Shown here piece after piece: positions 9,395-18,856 of a stretch of DNA of 64,000 nucleotides. The notes below the pieces were generated by a model that searched no databases, was not told the DNA's origin, and saw only the letters and a list, made by a program, of their open reading frames with translations. The DNA comes from Caldimonas brevitalea (lineage in GTDB: Bacteria > Pseudomonadota > Gammaproteobacteria > Burkholderiales > Burkholderiaceae_C): contig NZ_CP011371.1 of the NCBI RefSeq assembly GCF_001017435.1, forward strand, positions 372,001 through 436,000, written 5' to 3'. Made by a program: the position numbers and the translations under genes. Within the stretch, counting starts at the first letter, position 1, and every line of letters starts with the position of its first letter.

Positions 9395-10117
9395 GTGCAA
9401 ACAGCACTGGACGGTCGTACGGCACTGGTGCTGTTTTCCGGCGGGCAAGACTCGACCGCGTGTCTTGCGTGGGCGCTGCAGCGTTATGCACAGGTCGAGA
9501 CGGTGGGGTTCGACTATGGCCAGCGGCACCGCATCGAGCTGGACTGCCGGCCACGGGTGCTAAACGAATTGCGGGCCCGGTTTCCCAAGTGGGCGGCACG
9601 TTTGGGCCCCGACCACCTGCTCGACCTGTCGCTGCTGGGCCAGATCAGCGACACCGCGCTGACCTCGCAACGCGCCATCGAAATGGCCGACAGCGGCCTC
9701 CCCAACACCTTCGTGCCCGGGCGCAACCTGCTGTTCCTGAGCTTCGCGGCGACGCTCGCCTACCGGCGCGGCGCCGCGGTGCTGGTCGGCGGCATGTGCG
9801 AGACCGACTACTCGGGCTACCCCGATTGCCGCGACAACACGCTCAAGGCCTTGCAGGTGGCGCTGAGCCTGGGCATGGACCGGCCGCTGGTGATCGAGAC
9901 GCCGCTGATGTGGCTCGACAAGGCGCAGACCTGGGCCTTGTCGCACACGCTGGGGGGTGATGCCCTCAACGAGTTGATCGTCGAGCACACCCACACCTGC
10001 TACCTGGGGGAGCGAGGGCAGCGCCACCCATGGGGCCACGGTTGCGGCAGCTGCCCGGCCTGCGAACTGCGCCGGCGCGGCTACGAAGGTTATCTGGCGC
10101 GCGACGCCAACCCGTAG
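9395..10117 (+). CDS. queC: 7-cyano-7-deazaguanine synthase
   Basis: 240 aa from GTG 9395, 4 nt after the proA stop. It converts 7-carboxy-7-deazaguanine to preQ0 with ATP and ammonia in queuosine biosynthesis. The PP-loop ATP-binding motif SGGQDS is near the N-terminus, followed by DYGQRH and FVPGRNL. Four zinc-binding cysteines lie in the C-terminal CYLGE...CGSCPAC segment. A GTG further upstream (9374) lies inside proA and is less likely. Confidence 0.95.
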   Translation: MQTALDGRTALVLFSGGQDSTACLAWALQRYAQVETVGFDYGQRHRIELDCRPRVLNELRARFPKWAARLGPDHLLDLSLLGQISDTALTSQRAIEMADSGLPNTFVPGRNLLFLSFAATLAYRRGAAVLVGGMCETDYSGYPDCRDNTLKALQVALSLGMDRPLVIETPLMWLDKAQTWALSHTLGGDALNELIVEHTHTCYLGERGQRHPWGHGCGSCPACELRRRGYEGYLARDANP

Positions 10118-10174
10118 CCGGGCGCCGCTTGGAGCCGTGCTGCGGCTGTCGTAGAGTCGCGGGACTTTCCGCTG

Positions 10175-10783
10175 ATGGATGAACAAGCGATGAGCACAAC
10201 GCAGATTGTGGGATGGGTCGCGGTCGCAGTACTGCTGTTCTGGATGGTGGGCGCTTACAACCGCCTGGTGCGCTTGCGCAACGCCATTGCCAATGCCTTT
10301 GCCCAGATCGACGTGCAGCTGAAACGCCGCTACGACCTGATCCCCAACCTGGTCGAGACGGCCAAGCGCTACATCGCGCATGAACGCGAAACACTGGAAG
10401 CCGTCATCGCGGCGCGCAACCAGGCGCATGCGGCGGCCGACCATGTGCGCGCCCGCCCGGCCGACGCGGGCGCCGTCGGGGCGCTGGCGTTGGCCGAGCA
10501 CACGCTGGGCGGCTCCTTGGGGCGCTTGATGGCGGTGGTCGAGAACTACCCCGAGTTGAAGGGCGACCAGACCCTGCGTGAACTGTCCGAAGAACTGACC
10601 AGCACCGAGAACCGCGTGGCCTTTGCCCGCCAGGCGTTCAACGATGCGGCGCTCGACTACAACAACGCGGCCGGCCAGTTCCCCACCACGCTCGTCTCGG
10701 CCTTGTTCGGCTTCAAGCCGGCCGGCATGCTGCAGTCCACCACCAGCGAGGCCGAACGGATGGCGCCGCGCGTGCAGTTCTGA
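10175..10783 (+). CDS. LemA-family membrane protein
   Basis: 202 aa (ATG 10190 is an alternative start). An N-terminal membrane segment (about residues 10-25) is followed by the LemA signature NRLVRLRNAIANAFAQIDVQ and KRRYDLIPNLVETAKRY, then a helical bundle. LemA proteins occur with M48 proteases and TPM proteins in envelope quality control, but their biochemical role is unknown. The M48 peptidase gene begins 11 nt downstream, so the pair is likely one operon. Confidence 0.9.
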   Translation: MDEQAMSTTQIVGWVAVAVLLFWMVGAYNRLVRLRNAIANAFAQIDVQLKRRYDLIPNLVETAKRYIAHERETLEAVIAARNQAHAAADHVRARPADAGAVGALALAEHTLGGSLGRLMAVVENYPELKGDQTLRELSEELTSTENRVAFARQAFNDAALDYNNAAGQFPTTLVSALFGFKPAGMLQSTTSEAERMAPRVQF

Positions 10784-10794
10784 GCCGGCCTGCG

Positions 10795-12762
10795 ATGGCG
10801 ATGCGGTTCCGCGAGCACCAGGCCCAGGCGCGCGCGGCGACACGGCGGTTGCTGCTGCTGTTCGTCGCGGTGCTGGCGCTGCTGCTGTTGGCCGTCAACG
10901 GCGTGCTCGCGCTGATCTACCGGCTCAGCTTCCCATGGACGAGCGACTTCCCCGCGTTGTTCTTCGAGACCAACAGCGGCTTGGTGCTGTTGTTCGTGCT
11001 GGGGGGATGCTGGTTCGAGATGCTGCGCTTGCGCGAAGGCGGGCCACACCTCGCGAAACTGGCCGGCGGCCGCTGCATCAGCCCGCCGGAAGGCCAGCCG
11101 CACGACCTGTACGAGAAGCGGCTGCGCAACGTGGTCGACGAAGTGGCCATCGCCTGCGGCGTGCGCCGTACACCGTCGGTGTATGTGCTGGCCCGCGAAG
11201 AGGCGATCAACGCCTTTGCGGCCGGCTGGGGCTTCGATGACGCGGTGATTGCCATCACCCGCGGCGCATTGGAGCGTTTGACCCGCGACGAGTTGCAAGG
11301 GGTGGTGGCGCACGAGTTCAGCCACCTGGTGCACGGCGATACCCGGCTCAACATGCGGCTGGTGGGGCTGGTGTGGGGCCTGCAGATGCTCTACAACTTC
11401 GGCCACTCGCTGGTCGAGCCCGACGAACGCGACCGGCGCGGCGCGGCGGTGTTGTTCGGGCTCGGGCTGATGGCGGTCGGCTCGCTCGGCTGGCTGGCCG
11501 GGCGTCTGCTGAAGGCGGCGGTGGCACGGCAGCGCGAGTACCTCGCCGACGCGTCGGCGGTGCAGTTCACCCGCAGCCCGGACGGCATCGGCAACGCCTT
11601 GCGCAAGATCGCCGACCAGTCGTGGCGGCGCCAGGACGGGCTGCGCAGCGTGCACGCGGAAAGCCTGTCGCACCTGTTTTTCGTCTCGCGCCTGCGCTGG
11701 GAGGCGTTTGCCACCCACCCGCCCCTCCACGAGCGCATCCGCCGCCTCTATGGCCACACGGTCGGGCCGCTGCCGGCCCGCCAGTTGGCACCCGAAGACG
11801 ACGACGAACCCGACACGCTGCCGATGCGCGGCGAGCCGCTGGTGCCGCCGCGCGCGCCGATGCGGGCGGCCAGCCCCACGCCCCGGCCCCGGCCCCGGCC
11901 CGACACCGCGGCGGCAGCGCCGCCGGGCCCCACCGAGGCCCAGCAGCACGACCCGGTCCAGCGCGCCGCCGGCGGCACGCGGGAGGACGGCGAACGCGAG
12001 GCCCTGGCGCGCATCCGCCGCTGGCATGGCCCGGGCGAACGCAAGGCCGGTGTGCTCGCCTTGCTGCTGACACCCGGCAACGCCGCCGAAGCGCAAGCCT
12101 TCGAGCAGGAAACCGGGGGCGGCGCGCTGCCGGTGTCGGTGCGTGCCGACATCGAACGGCTCGGCGAAGCCGCCCGATTGCCGGTGTTCGAGCTGCTGCT
12201 GCGCCGCAGCGCGGCCACCCCGGTCGGTGAGCGGCGAGCCCTGCTGAAGTCCTCCCGCCGGGTGATGGGGGCCGACGGGCGGACGACACCCCTCGACCGA
12301 TTGCGCTGGCTGGCAATGCGCCAGCTGCTGGCCGGCGGGCCGCCGTCGCGGCCTTGCGCAGATCAGCCGTTGGCGCAACTGTCGAAAGAACTGGCGGTGG
12401 TGCACGCCTTTCTCGCGAGAATCGTCGTCGCCGACAGCGCAGGGGCAGGCGCGCAGCCCGGGGCGGAAGGATCACCCTGGTACCGCGCGGTGTGGCGCGC
12501 CCTGCTCGGCGATCAACCGGTGCCGGCCTGGCGCTCCCCCGATGGCGACCGCTTCGTGACGGCGCTCGAGCAGCTTGCGCGACTGCCGGCGGTGCGCCGG
12601 CCGCTGCTGCTGCGCACGTGGGTCGAGGTGGCCCAGCAGCTCGTGCCGCAAGGTCGCCTCGACGCGGCCAGTGCGGATGCGCTGCGTGTGGTGGCCCTGC
12701 TGATCGACACGCCGTGCCCGAAGCCGTTGTCCGACCTGTTCGTCGAGGTTGGCGAACCCTGA
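10795..12762 (+). CDS. M48-family membrane metallopeptidase
   Basis: 655 aa. Two N-terminal membrane helices (about 18-42 and 60-76) precede the catalytic domain. The zinc motif HEFSH is at residues 173-177 and the third ligand Glu is in QREYLADASA, about residue 248. Two more hydrophobic segments lie between them, as in HtpX-type proteases. A Pro/Arg-rich low-complexity stretch (about 340-390) leads to a roughly 260-residue C-terminal region of unknown role that is not part of HtpX. Probably an inner-membrane protein quality-control protease acting with the LemA protein upstream. Confidence 0.88.
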   Translation: MAMRFREHQAQARAATRRLLLLFVAVLALLLLAVNGVLALIYRLSFPWTSDFPALFFETNSGLVLLFVLGGCWFEMLRLREGGPHLAKLAGGRCISPPEGQPHDLYEKRLRNVVDEVAIACGVRRTPSVYVLAREEAINAFAAGWGFDDAVIAITRGALERLTRDELQGVVAHEFSHLVHGDTRLNMRLVGLVWGLQMLYNFGHSLVEPDERDRRGAAVLFGLGLMAVGSLGWLAGRLLKAAVARQREYLADASAVQFTRSPDGIGNALRKIADQSWRRQDGLRSVHAESLSHLFFVSRLRWEAFATHPPLHERIRRLYGHTVGPLPARQLAPEDDDEPDTLPMRGEPLVPPRAPMRAASPTPRPRPRPDTAAAAPPGPTEAQQHDPVQRAAGGTREDGEREALARIRRWHGPGERKAGVLALLLTPGNAAEAQAFEQETGGGALPVSVRADIERLGEAARLPVFELLLRRSAATPVGERRALLKSSRRVMGADGRTTPLDRLRWLAMRQLLAGGPPSRPCADQPLAQLSKELAVVHAFLARIVVADSAGAGAQPGAEGSPWYRAVWRALLGDQPVPAWRSPDGDRFVTALEQLARLPAVRRPLLLRTWVEVAQQLVPQGRLDAASADALRVVALLIDTPCPKPLSDLFVEVGEP

Positions 12763-12841
12763 GGTCGGCCTGCTTGCATGATGGGAGGTCGGCGGGGGCC
12801 GCGTTGATGAAGTCCAAGCACCAGCAAGAGGAGTCACCACG

Positions 12842-13174
12842 ATGAGGAAGCAAGTGTTTACCACCGCGATCGGCGCTCTCGCGCTGCTCGCCGCCGGCGC
12901 GGCCAGCGCGCAGGGCAGCGGCGATCCGCAGGCGCAGCTGCAGGTGCGCAGCCTGGCCGCCACCTGCGCCAACTGCCATGGCACCGACGGCCGCACCGTG
13001 CCGGGCTCTTCGGTGCCGCCGCTGGCCGGCATGCCGGCCGACTACCTGAGCGAGCAGATGCGCGCCTTCAAGAGCGGCCAGCGGCCCGCCACCGTGATGC
13101 ACCAGCTGGCCAAGGGCTACAACGACCAGCAGATCGCGCAGATCGCGGCCTATTTCGCCGCGCAGAAAAAGTGA
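12842..13174 (+). CDS. Class I cytochrome c, likely electron acceptor of the flavoprotein downstream
   Basis: 110 aa. Sec signal peptide (about 1-23, ending ASA), then a single haem motif CANCH at about residues 42-46. A methionine in LAGMPADYL and another in PATVMHQ are candidate axial ligands. The short monohaem form matches soluble cytochrome subunits of flavocytochrome c/sulfide dehydrogenase. It is followed after 16 nt by the flavoprotein gene, so the two likely form a periplasmic complex. Confidence 0.85.
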   Translation: MRKQVFTTAIGALALLAAGAASAQGSGDPQAQLQVRSLAATCANCHGTDGRTVPGSSVPPLAGMPADYLSEQMRAFKSGQRPATVMHQLAKGYNDQQIAQIAAYFAAQKK

Positions 13175-13190
13175 AGCACCAGGAGCGCAG

Positions 13191-14459
13191 ATGAAAAGAC
13201 GAAGCTTTTTGCAGGGCTCGGGCGCCGTCGGCGTGCTGGGGCTCGTGGGTTGCGCCCAGACGGCGTCCGCGCCGGCCAAGGCGCGTGTGCTGGTGGTGGG
13301 TGGTGGCTATGGCGGCGCGGCGGCGGCCAAGTATTTGCGGCTGCTGTCGGACCACCGCCTCGACGTGGTGCTGGTGGAGCCGCAAGCGGCCTTCGTGTCG
13401 TGCCCGGTCTCCAACCTGGTGTTGGGCGGCAGCAAGACGCTGGCCGACATCACGGTGCCCTACGACAGCTTGCGGTCCCGCCACGGTGTCACCGTGGTCA
13501 AGGACATGGTCGCCAGCGTCGACGTCGACAAGAAGGTGGCCGTGCTCGCATCGGGCAGCCAGATCCGCTACGACAAGCTGGTGCTGTCGCCCGGCGTCGA
13601 GCTGATGTTCGACCAGGTGCAAGGCCTGAAGGCGGCGCAGGCCGAGGGCCGCGTGCTGCAGGCGTGGAAGGCGGGCCAGGAAACGGTGGCGCTGCGACGC
13701 CAGCTCGAGGCCATGCCCGACGGCGGTGTCTACGCCTTGACCATCCCCGAGGCGCCCTATCGCTGCCCGCCCGGGCCGTACGAGCGGGCCTGCCAGGTGG
13801 CGAGCTATTTCAAGGCGGCCAAGCCGAAGTCCAAGGTGCTGGTGCTCGACGCCAACCAGGACGTCACGTCCAAGGGCCCTTTGTTCAAGAAGATCTGGGC
13901 CGAGCAGTACGCGGGCATCATCGAATACCGGCCCCAGCACAAGGCGGTCGCAGTCGACGGCAACACCATCAAGTTCGACTTCAACGAGGACGTGCGGGCC
14001 GACGTGTTGAACGTGCTGCCACCGATGCGCGCCGGCCAGATCGCCGTGCAGACCGGGCTGGCCAACGCCAATGGGCGCTGGTGCCAGGTGAACTACCTGA
14101 CCTTCGAGTCCACCGCTGCGCGCGACGTCCATGTGCTGGGCGACTCGATCCAGATCGCCCCCGGCATGCCGAAGTCGGCCCACATGGCCAACTCGCATGC
14201 CAAGGTGGCCGCGGCGGCCATCGTCGCCCAACTGAACGGCTGGGACGTGAACCCCGCGCCGATGCTGACCAACACCTGCTACAGCTTCATCGATGCACGC
14301 AACGTGATCCACGTGGCCAGCGTGCACGAATACGTGGCGGCCGAGAAAACCTTCAAGCCGGTGGCGGGGTCGGGCGGCGTCTCGAGCGGGCCGACCGAGC
14401 TGGAAGGTGTGTACGGCTGGAACTGGGCGCAGAACATCTGGTCCGACACACTGGGGTGA
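13191..14459 (+). CDS. fccB: Flavocytochrome c sulfide dehydrogenase flavoprotein subunit
   Basis: 422 aa. A twin-arginine signal (RRSFLQ, residues 3-8) exports it folded with FAD. A Rossmann motif RVLVVGGGYGGAAAAKYL follows. Redox cysteines are in FVSCPVSNLVLGG and TNTCYSF, at positions typical of FccB/SoxF proteins. The fcsD-like C-terminal flavin-binding region (YGWNWAQNIWSD) is present. It should oxidise sulfide (or a related sulfur compound) and pass electrons to the adjacent cytochrome. Known family roles are sulfide dehydrogenase or SoxF; which one applies is not decidable here since no sox genes are nearby. Confidence 0.85.
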   Translation: MKRRSFLQGSGAVGVLGLVGCAQTASAPAKARVLVVGGGYGGAAAAKYLRLLSDHRLDVVLVEPQAAFVSCPVSNLVLGGSKTLADITVPYDSLRSRHGVTVVKDMVASVDVDKKVAVLASGSQIRYDKLVLSPGVELMFDQVQGLKAAQAEGRVLQAWKAGQETVALRRQLEAMPDGGVYALTIPEAPYRCPPGPYERACQVASYFKAAKPKSKVLVLDANQDVTSKGPLFKKIWAEQYAGIIEYRPQHKAVAVDGNTIKFDFNEDVRADVLNVLPPMRAGQIAVQTGLANANGRWCQVNYLTFESTAARDVHVLGDSIQIAPGMPKSAHMANSHAKVAAAAIVAQLNGWDVNPAPMLTNTCYSFIDARNVIHVASVHEYVAAEKTFKPVAGSGGVSSGPTELEGVYGWNWAQNIWSDTLG

Positions 14460-14508
14460 GGCCGGCGCCGGGGGCCGTGACGCTGGGGGCGGCGTAGACT
14501 GCCGCCCT

Positions 14509-15873
14509 GTGAATGCTTCCTCGACTTCTTCGCTGCCGCTGTCGCGCCTGCTGGGCCACACCGCCGACGCCGTGCGTGCGGTGCGCAGCGGCGCCTCGCT
14601 CAACGAGGCACTGGCCGCCTGCCCGGCCGATGCCCGCCCCGGGACCCAGGCCCTCAGCTTCCAGGTGATGCGCGGGCTGGGGCGCGCCACCGCCTTGCGT
14701 GCCCAACTCGCCAAGCGCGCGCCCCCGGCCTGGGTCGACGCGCTGCTGCTGTCGGCCCTGGCGCTGCTGTGCGAGCCCGACGCGGCCGGCTATGCCGAAC
14801 ACACGCTGGTCGACCAGGCGGTCGACGCCGTCAAGCAGCGCGAACGCGCCAGCGCCTCCTTCGTGAACGCCGTGCTGCGGCGCTTTCTGCGCGAGCGCGC
14901 GACGTTGCTGGCCGCGACCTCGCGCGATCCGGTGGCGCAGTGGAACCATCCGCGCTGGTGGCTCGAGCGGCTCAAGCGCGACTGGCCGCAGCACTGGCAA
15001 GCCCTGCTGGCCACCAACAACGAACGCCCACCGATGACCTTGCGCGTGAATGCGCGTCGGCAGTCGGCGGAAGCCTATCGGGAGCGGCTGCACGAGGCCG
15101 GGTTGGCCGCACGGGTGGTCGGCCCGCAGGCCGTGAAACTCGACGAGCCCTGCCCCGTGTCGCGCCTGCCGGGTTTCGCCGACGGCGACGTGTCGGTGCA
15201 AGATCTGGCGGCGCAATGGGCGGCGCCGCTGCTGTTGCTGCTGTTGCAGCCGCCGCAGGGCACGGCGGCCACCGATGCCGGGGCCACGGTCGCGGCCGGT
15301 GCCCGCGTGCTCGACGCCTGCGCCGCCCCGGGTGGCAAGACCGCGCACCTGCTGGAACTGGCCGACCTCGACCTGCTGGCCATCGACAGCGACGCCGGGC
15401 GGCTGGCGCGTGTCGACGAAACGCTCGCACGCCTTAAGCTGCGGGCCGAGCTGAAGGTGGCCGACGCGCGGCAACCCGAGACCTTCTGGGACGGCCGCCC
15501 CTTCGACGCGATCCTGATGGACGCGCCGTGCAGCGCGTCCGGCATCGTCCGCCGGCACCCCGACGTGCGGTGGCTGCGGCGCGACGCCGACATCGCCCAG
15601 CTGGCCCAGATCCAGCGCGACATGCTCGAGGCGCTGTGGCCCTTGCTGAAACCCGGCGGGCGGCTGCTGTACTGCACGTGCTCGGTGTTCCGGGACGAAG
15701 GACAGCGACAGATCGACGCTTTTTTGCAACGTAATACGCAGACGCGGGTGCTGCCCGCCCCGGGCCACGCATTACCCTTGCCCGACAATGGATGCGAGAC
15801 CGCTGATCCGGGGCCGGCGGTCGCCTTGCACGACGGATTTTTCTACGCCTTGCTCGAAAAGGGCCCCGCCTGA
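14509..15873 (+). CDS. rsmB: 16S rRNA (cytosine-967-C5)-methyltransferase
   Basis: 454 aa from GTG 14509. An N-terminal NusB-like RNA-binding domain (about 1-140) precedes the SAM-dependent m5C methyltransferase. Motif I is DACAAPGGKTAHLLEL; the motif IV catalytic cysteine is in DAPCSASG; the release cysteine is in LLYCTCSVF. The gene order rsmB - DUF4390 - ntrY - ntrX is a characteristic betaproteobacterial cluster. The short spacing suggests one transcript. Confidence 0.95.
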   Translation: MNASSTSSLPLSRLLGHTADAVRAVRSGASLNEALAACPADARPGTQALSFQVMRGLGRATALRAQLAKRAPPAWVDALLLSALALLCEPDAAGYAEHTLVDQAVDAVKQRERASASFVNAVLRRFLRERATLLAATSRDPVAQWNHPRWWLERLKRDWPQHWQALLATNNERPPMTLRVNARRQSAEAYRERLHEAGLAARVVGPQAVKLDEPCPVSRLPGFADGDVSVQDLAAQWAAPLLLLLLQPPQGTAATDAGATVAAGARVLDACAAPGGKTAHLLELADLDLLAIDSDAGRLARVDETLARLKLRAELKVADARQPETFWDGRPFDAILMDAPCSASGIVRRHPDVRWLRRDADIAQLAQIQRDMLEALWPLLKPGGRLLYCTCSVFRDEGQRQIDAFLQRNTQTRVLPAPGHALPLPDNGCETADPGPAVALHDGFFYALLEKGPA

Positions 15874-15891
15874 GACGAGAGCTGCTGTCAC

Positions 15892-16524
15892 GTGCGTCGC
15901 GATCAACGGGTTGCTGGCTGTCTTGTGTCCCCGGTCGCGGCCGCCACCGGCGGCACTGCCCTGGGCCGTCGCTGGTGGCTGGTCGGGCTGCTGGTGCTGC
16001 TGCTGTGGGCGTGCAGCTGGTGCTTGCCCGCGCAGGCGGCCGGCATCGAGCTGCGCGAAATCGAGATCGGGCGCAGCGAAGAGGCGGTGGTGCTCAGCTT
16101 CACCGCCCGTTTCGAGTTGCCCAAGACGGTCGAGGACGCGGTGCTCAAGGGCGTGCCGCTACATTTCGTGGCCGAGGCCAACACCTTTCGGTCGCGCTGG
16201 TATTGGCGCGACCAGCGCGTTTCGCGCGCCAGCCGCACCTGGCGGCTGGCCTACCAACCCTTGACGCGGCGTTATCGTGTCACCTTCGGCAGCCTGCATC
16301 AAAGCTACGAATCGCTCAGCGACGCCTTGACCGCCGTGCAACGCAGCTCGCGCTGGAAAATCGCCGAGGTGTCGCAGTTCGAGCCGGGCGAGCGGCATTA
16401 CATCGAACTCGTCTACCGGCTCGACACCGGGCAGCTGCCGCGGCCCTTTCAAATCGGCATCGGCGGCCAGGCCGAGTGGGACCTGTCGGCCGAGAGCACG
16501 ATGGTGATCGAAGACCCCACCTGA
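15892..16524 (+). CDS. DUF4390 exported protein
   Basis: 210 aa from GTG 15892. A long N-terminal segment with a membrane helix or signal (about 25-50) is followed by the DUF4390 domain: ARFELPKTVEDAVLKGVPLHFVAEA, then RTWRLAYQPLTRRYRV, and a C-terminal FQIGIGGQAEWDL. Function is unknown. The family is nearly always encoded just upstream of ntrY in betaproteobacteria, as here (37 nt gap), which suggests a link to that sensor. Confidence 0.85.
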   Translation: MRRDQRVAGCLVSPVAAATGGTALGRRWWLVGLLVLLLWACSWCLPAQAAGIELREIEIGRSEEAVVLSFTARFELPKTVEDAVLKGVPLHFVAEANTFRSRWYWRDQRVSRASRTWRLAYQPLTRRYRVTFGSLHQSYESLSDALTAVQRSSRWKIAEVSQFEPGERHYIELVYRLDTGQLPRPFQIGIGGQAEWDLSAESTMVIEDPT

Positions 16525-16561
16525 CCGACATTCGGACCTTGTTGTTGCTGGACACCGCCAC

Positions 16562-18850
16562 GTGAGCAAAGCCACCCGTTGGGCCTGGATCCTGTCCCTG
16601 GTCGCCATTTCCGGCGCGGGGCTGGTGCTGGTGTTCTTGCTCGCGCTGTCGACCAACAACCGCCGGCTGTACGAGCAGCACTTCGAGTGGCTGCTGTGGC
16701 TCAACGGCGCGATTGCCGCCGTGCTGGCGCTGGTCATCTCGATCGCCGGCGTGCGCTTGGCGGTGCGTTTGCGCCGGCGCAAGTTCGGCAGCCGGCTGCT
16801 GTTCAAGCTGGCCGGCATCTTCGCGATGGTGGGGGTGGTGCCGGGGCTGGTCATCTACACCGTGTCGTATCAGTTCGTCTCGCGCAGTATCGAGAGCTGG
16901 TTCGACGTCGAAGTGGAAACTGCACTCGATGCCGGCCTGAACCTGGGCCGCGTCACGCTCGACACGCTGGTCAACGACCTCAGCAACAAGACCCGATTGG
17001 CCGCCGACCGACTCGGGTCCGAAGGCCGCGACGCCGCCTGGGCGCTCGCGCTGGAACGCGTGCGCGACCAGTTGTCGGCGGAAGAGGCGGCGCTGTTGTC
17101 GGGCAACGGCCAGGCGCTGGCGAGTGTGGGCGTCGAACGCGAAGCCCTGGCACCGGACCGACCGTCGCAGGCGCTGTTGCGCCAGGCGCGCACGCAGCGC
17201 GTGGTGAGCCAGCTCGAAGGGCTGGAGGAAGACACCGGGGTGCCACGCATCCGCGTGCTCGCGTACGTACCGTCGACCAGTCTGGAATTGACCAGCGAGG
17301 AGCGTTACCTCCTCGTCACACAACTCGTGCCGGCCACGCTGGCCGCCAATGCGATGGCGGTGCAGACCGCGTATCGCGAATACCAGCAACGTTCGCTCGC
17401 GCGCGATGGCTTGCGCCGGATGTACATCGGCACGCTGACCCTGTCGTTGTTCCTGGCGGTGTTCGGCGCGGTGCTGTTGGCCGCCACGCTCGGCAACCAG
17501 CTGGCGCGGCCGCTGCTGCTGCTGGCCGAGGGCGTGCGCCAGGTGGCAGCCGGCGATCTGACGCCCAAGCAGGTGTTTGCCACGCGCGACGAACTGGGCG
17601 GCCTGACGCGCTCGTTTGCCGACATGACGCAGCAGCTGTCCGACGCCCGCTCGCTCGCGCAACGCAGCCTCGACGAACTGGAGGCGGCCAAAGGCAACCT
17701 CCAGACCATCCTCGACAACCTGACCGCCGGCGTCGTGGTGCTCGATGAACAGGGGCGCATCCAGTCGGTGAACCCCGGGGCCACGCGCATCTTGCGGCTG
17801 CCCGTCGGCGCGTATGTGGGCCGCCTGCTGGCCGAGGTGCCGACGATGCAAGACTTTGCCGCCGAGGTGGCGCGATTGTTCGACGTGCACACGGCCGGCA
17901 ACGAGGCGGGTGAGCGCGATCACTGGCAACAGTCGTTCGACCTGCAGCCACCGGCCGATGCGTTGCCCGAGCGCGGCCAGATCACCTTGCTCGTGCGTGG
18001 CGCCTGGCTGCCGCAGCAGGCGCGCTTGCTGGTCATCGACGACATCACCGAGGTGGTGTCGGCGCAGCGCTCGATTGCCTGGGGCGAAGTGGCACGGCGC
18101 CTGGCGCACGAGATCAAGAACCCGTTGACGCCGATCCAGCTGTCGGCCGAGCGTCTGCAGTTGAAGCTCGAGAGCAAGCTGGGCCCGACCGAGCAGCAGA
18201 TGTTGACCAAGTCGGTGACGACCATCGTGAACCAGGTCAGCGCGATGAAGCAGCTGGTCAACGAGTTCCGCGACTATGCGCGGCTGCCGAGCGCGACGCT
18301 GAAGGCGCTTGACCTCAACGCGCTGGTGTCGGAGGTGGTCGGCCTCTACGGCTCTGCCAGCGAGGCCGGCCAGCTGCACACCGAGTTGGGCGCCGACCTG
18401 CCGCTGATCTTGGGCGACGAGAGCCAGCTGCGTCAGGTGGTGCACAACCTGCTTCAGAATGCGCTGGACGCCATCGCCGACCGGCCGGACGGCCACGTGC
18501 GCGTGGTGACCGAGGCCGCGCGGGCCGACGACGGCGGCTTGCGAGCCGTGCGGCTGCTGGTCAGCGACAACGGCCACGGCTTTTCGGAGAAGGTGCTGAA
18601 GCGGGCCTTTGAGCCTTATGTGACGACCAAGACCAAGGGCACCGGACTGGGCTTGGCGGTCGTCAAGAAGATCGCCGACGAGCACGGCGCGAGGGTGCGC
18701 TTGAAGAACCTCGAAGGCACCGAGAATGGCGCCCAAGAGGAGGGCGGACCGAGGGGGGCGCAAGTTTCGATATCATTTTCAATGATCGCCCCACCCCACC
18801 CCGCGCCAAACGACACCGGGACACACTCTGTTGCCGAAGCGGGGAGCTGA
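16562..18850 (+). CDS. ntrY: NtrY-like membrane sensor histidine kinase
   Basis: 762 aa from GTG 16562. Several N-terminal membrane helices and a periplasmic region (about 100-285) are followed by a membrane helix and HAMP (about 300-365). A PAS region lies at about 380-490, and the kinase core carries the phospho-acceptor in RRLAHEIKNPLTP (His516). The N box (HNLLQNALDAI) and G boxes (VSDNGHGF, GTGLGLAVVKKI) are intact. It should phosphorylate the NtrX-like regulator encoded 6 nt downstream. The family responds to nitrogen or redox state. Confidence 0.93.
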   Translation: MSKATRWAWILSLVAISGAGLVLVFLLALSTNNRRLYEQHFEWLLWLNGAIAAVLALVISIAGVRLAVRLRRRKFGSRLLFKLAGIFAMVGVVPGLVIYTVSYQFVSRSIESWFDVEVETALDAGLNLGRVTLDTLVNDLSNKTRLAADRLGSEGRDAAWALALERVRDQLSAEEAALLSGNGQALASVGVEREALAPDRPSQALLRQARTQRVVSQLEGLEEDTGVPRIRVLAYVPSTSLELTSEERYLLVTQLVPATLAANAMAVQTAYREYQQRSLARDGLRRMYIGTLTLSLFLAVFGAVLLAATLGNQLARPLLLLAEGVRQVAAGDLTPKQVFATRDELGGLTRSFADMTQQLSDARSLAQRSLDELEAAKGNLQTILDNLTAGVVVLDEQGRIQSVNPGATRILRLPVGAYVGRLLAEVPTMQDFAAEVARLFDVHTAGNEAGERDHWQQSFDLQPPADALPERGQITLLVRGAWLPQQARLLVIDDITEVVSAQRSIAWGEVARRLAHEIKNPLTPIQLSAERLQLKLESKLGPTEQQMLTKSVTTIVNQVSAMKQLVNEFRDYARLPSATLKALDLNALVSEVVGLYGSASEAGQLHTELGADLPLILGDESQLRQVVHNLLQNALDAIADRPDGHVRVVTEAARADDGGLRAVRLLVSDNGHGFSEKVLKRAFEPYVTTKTKGTGLGLAVVKKIADEHGARVRLKNLEGTENGAQEEGGPRGAQVSISFSMIAPPHPAPNDTGTHSVAEAGS

Positions 18851-18856
18851 GACTGC

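Noticed and set aside
16316..18763. 815-codon minus-strand ORF opposite ntrY
   Set aside because: Shadow ORF; ntrY has intact kinase motifs on the other strand.
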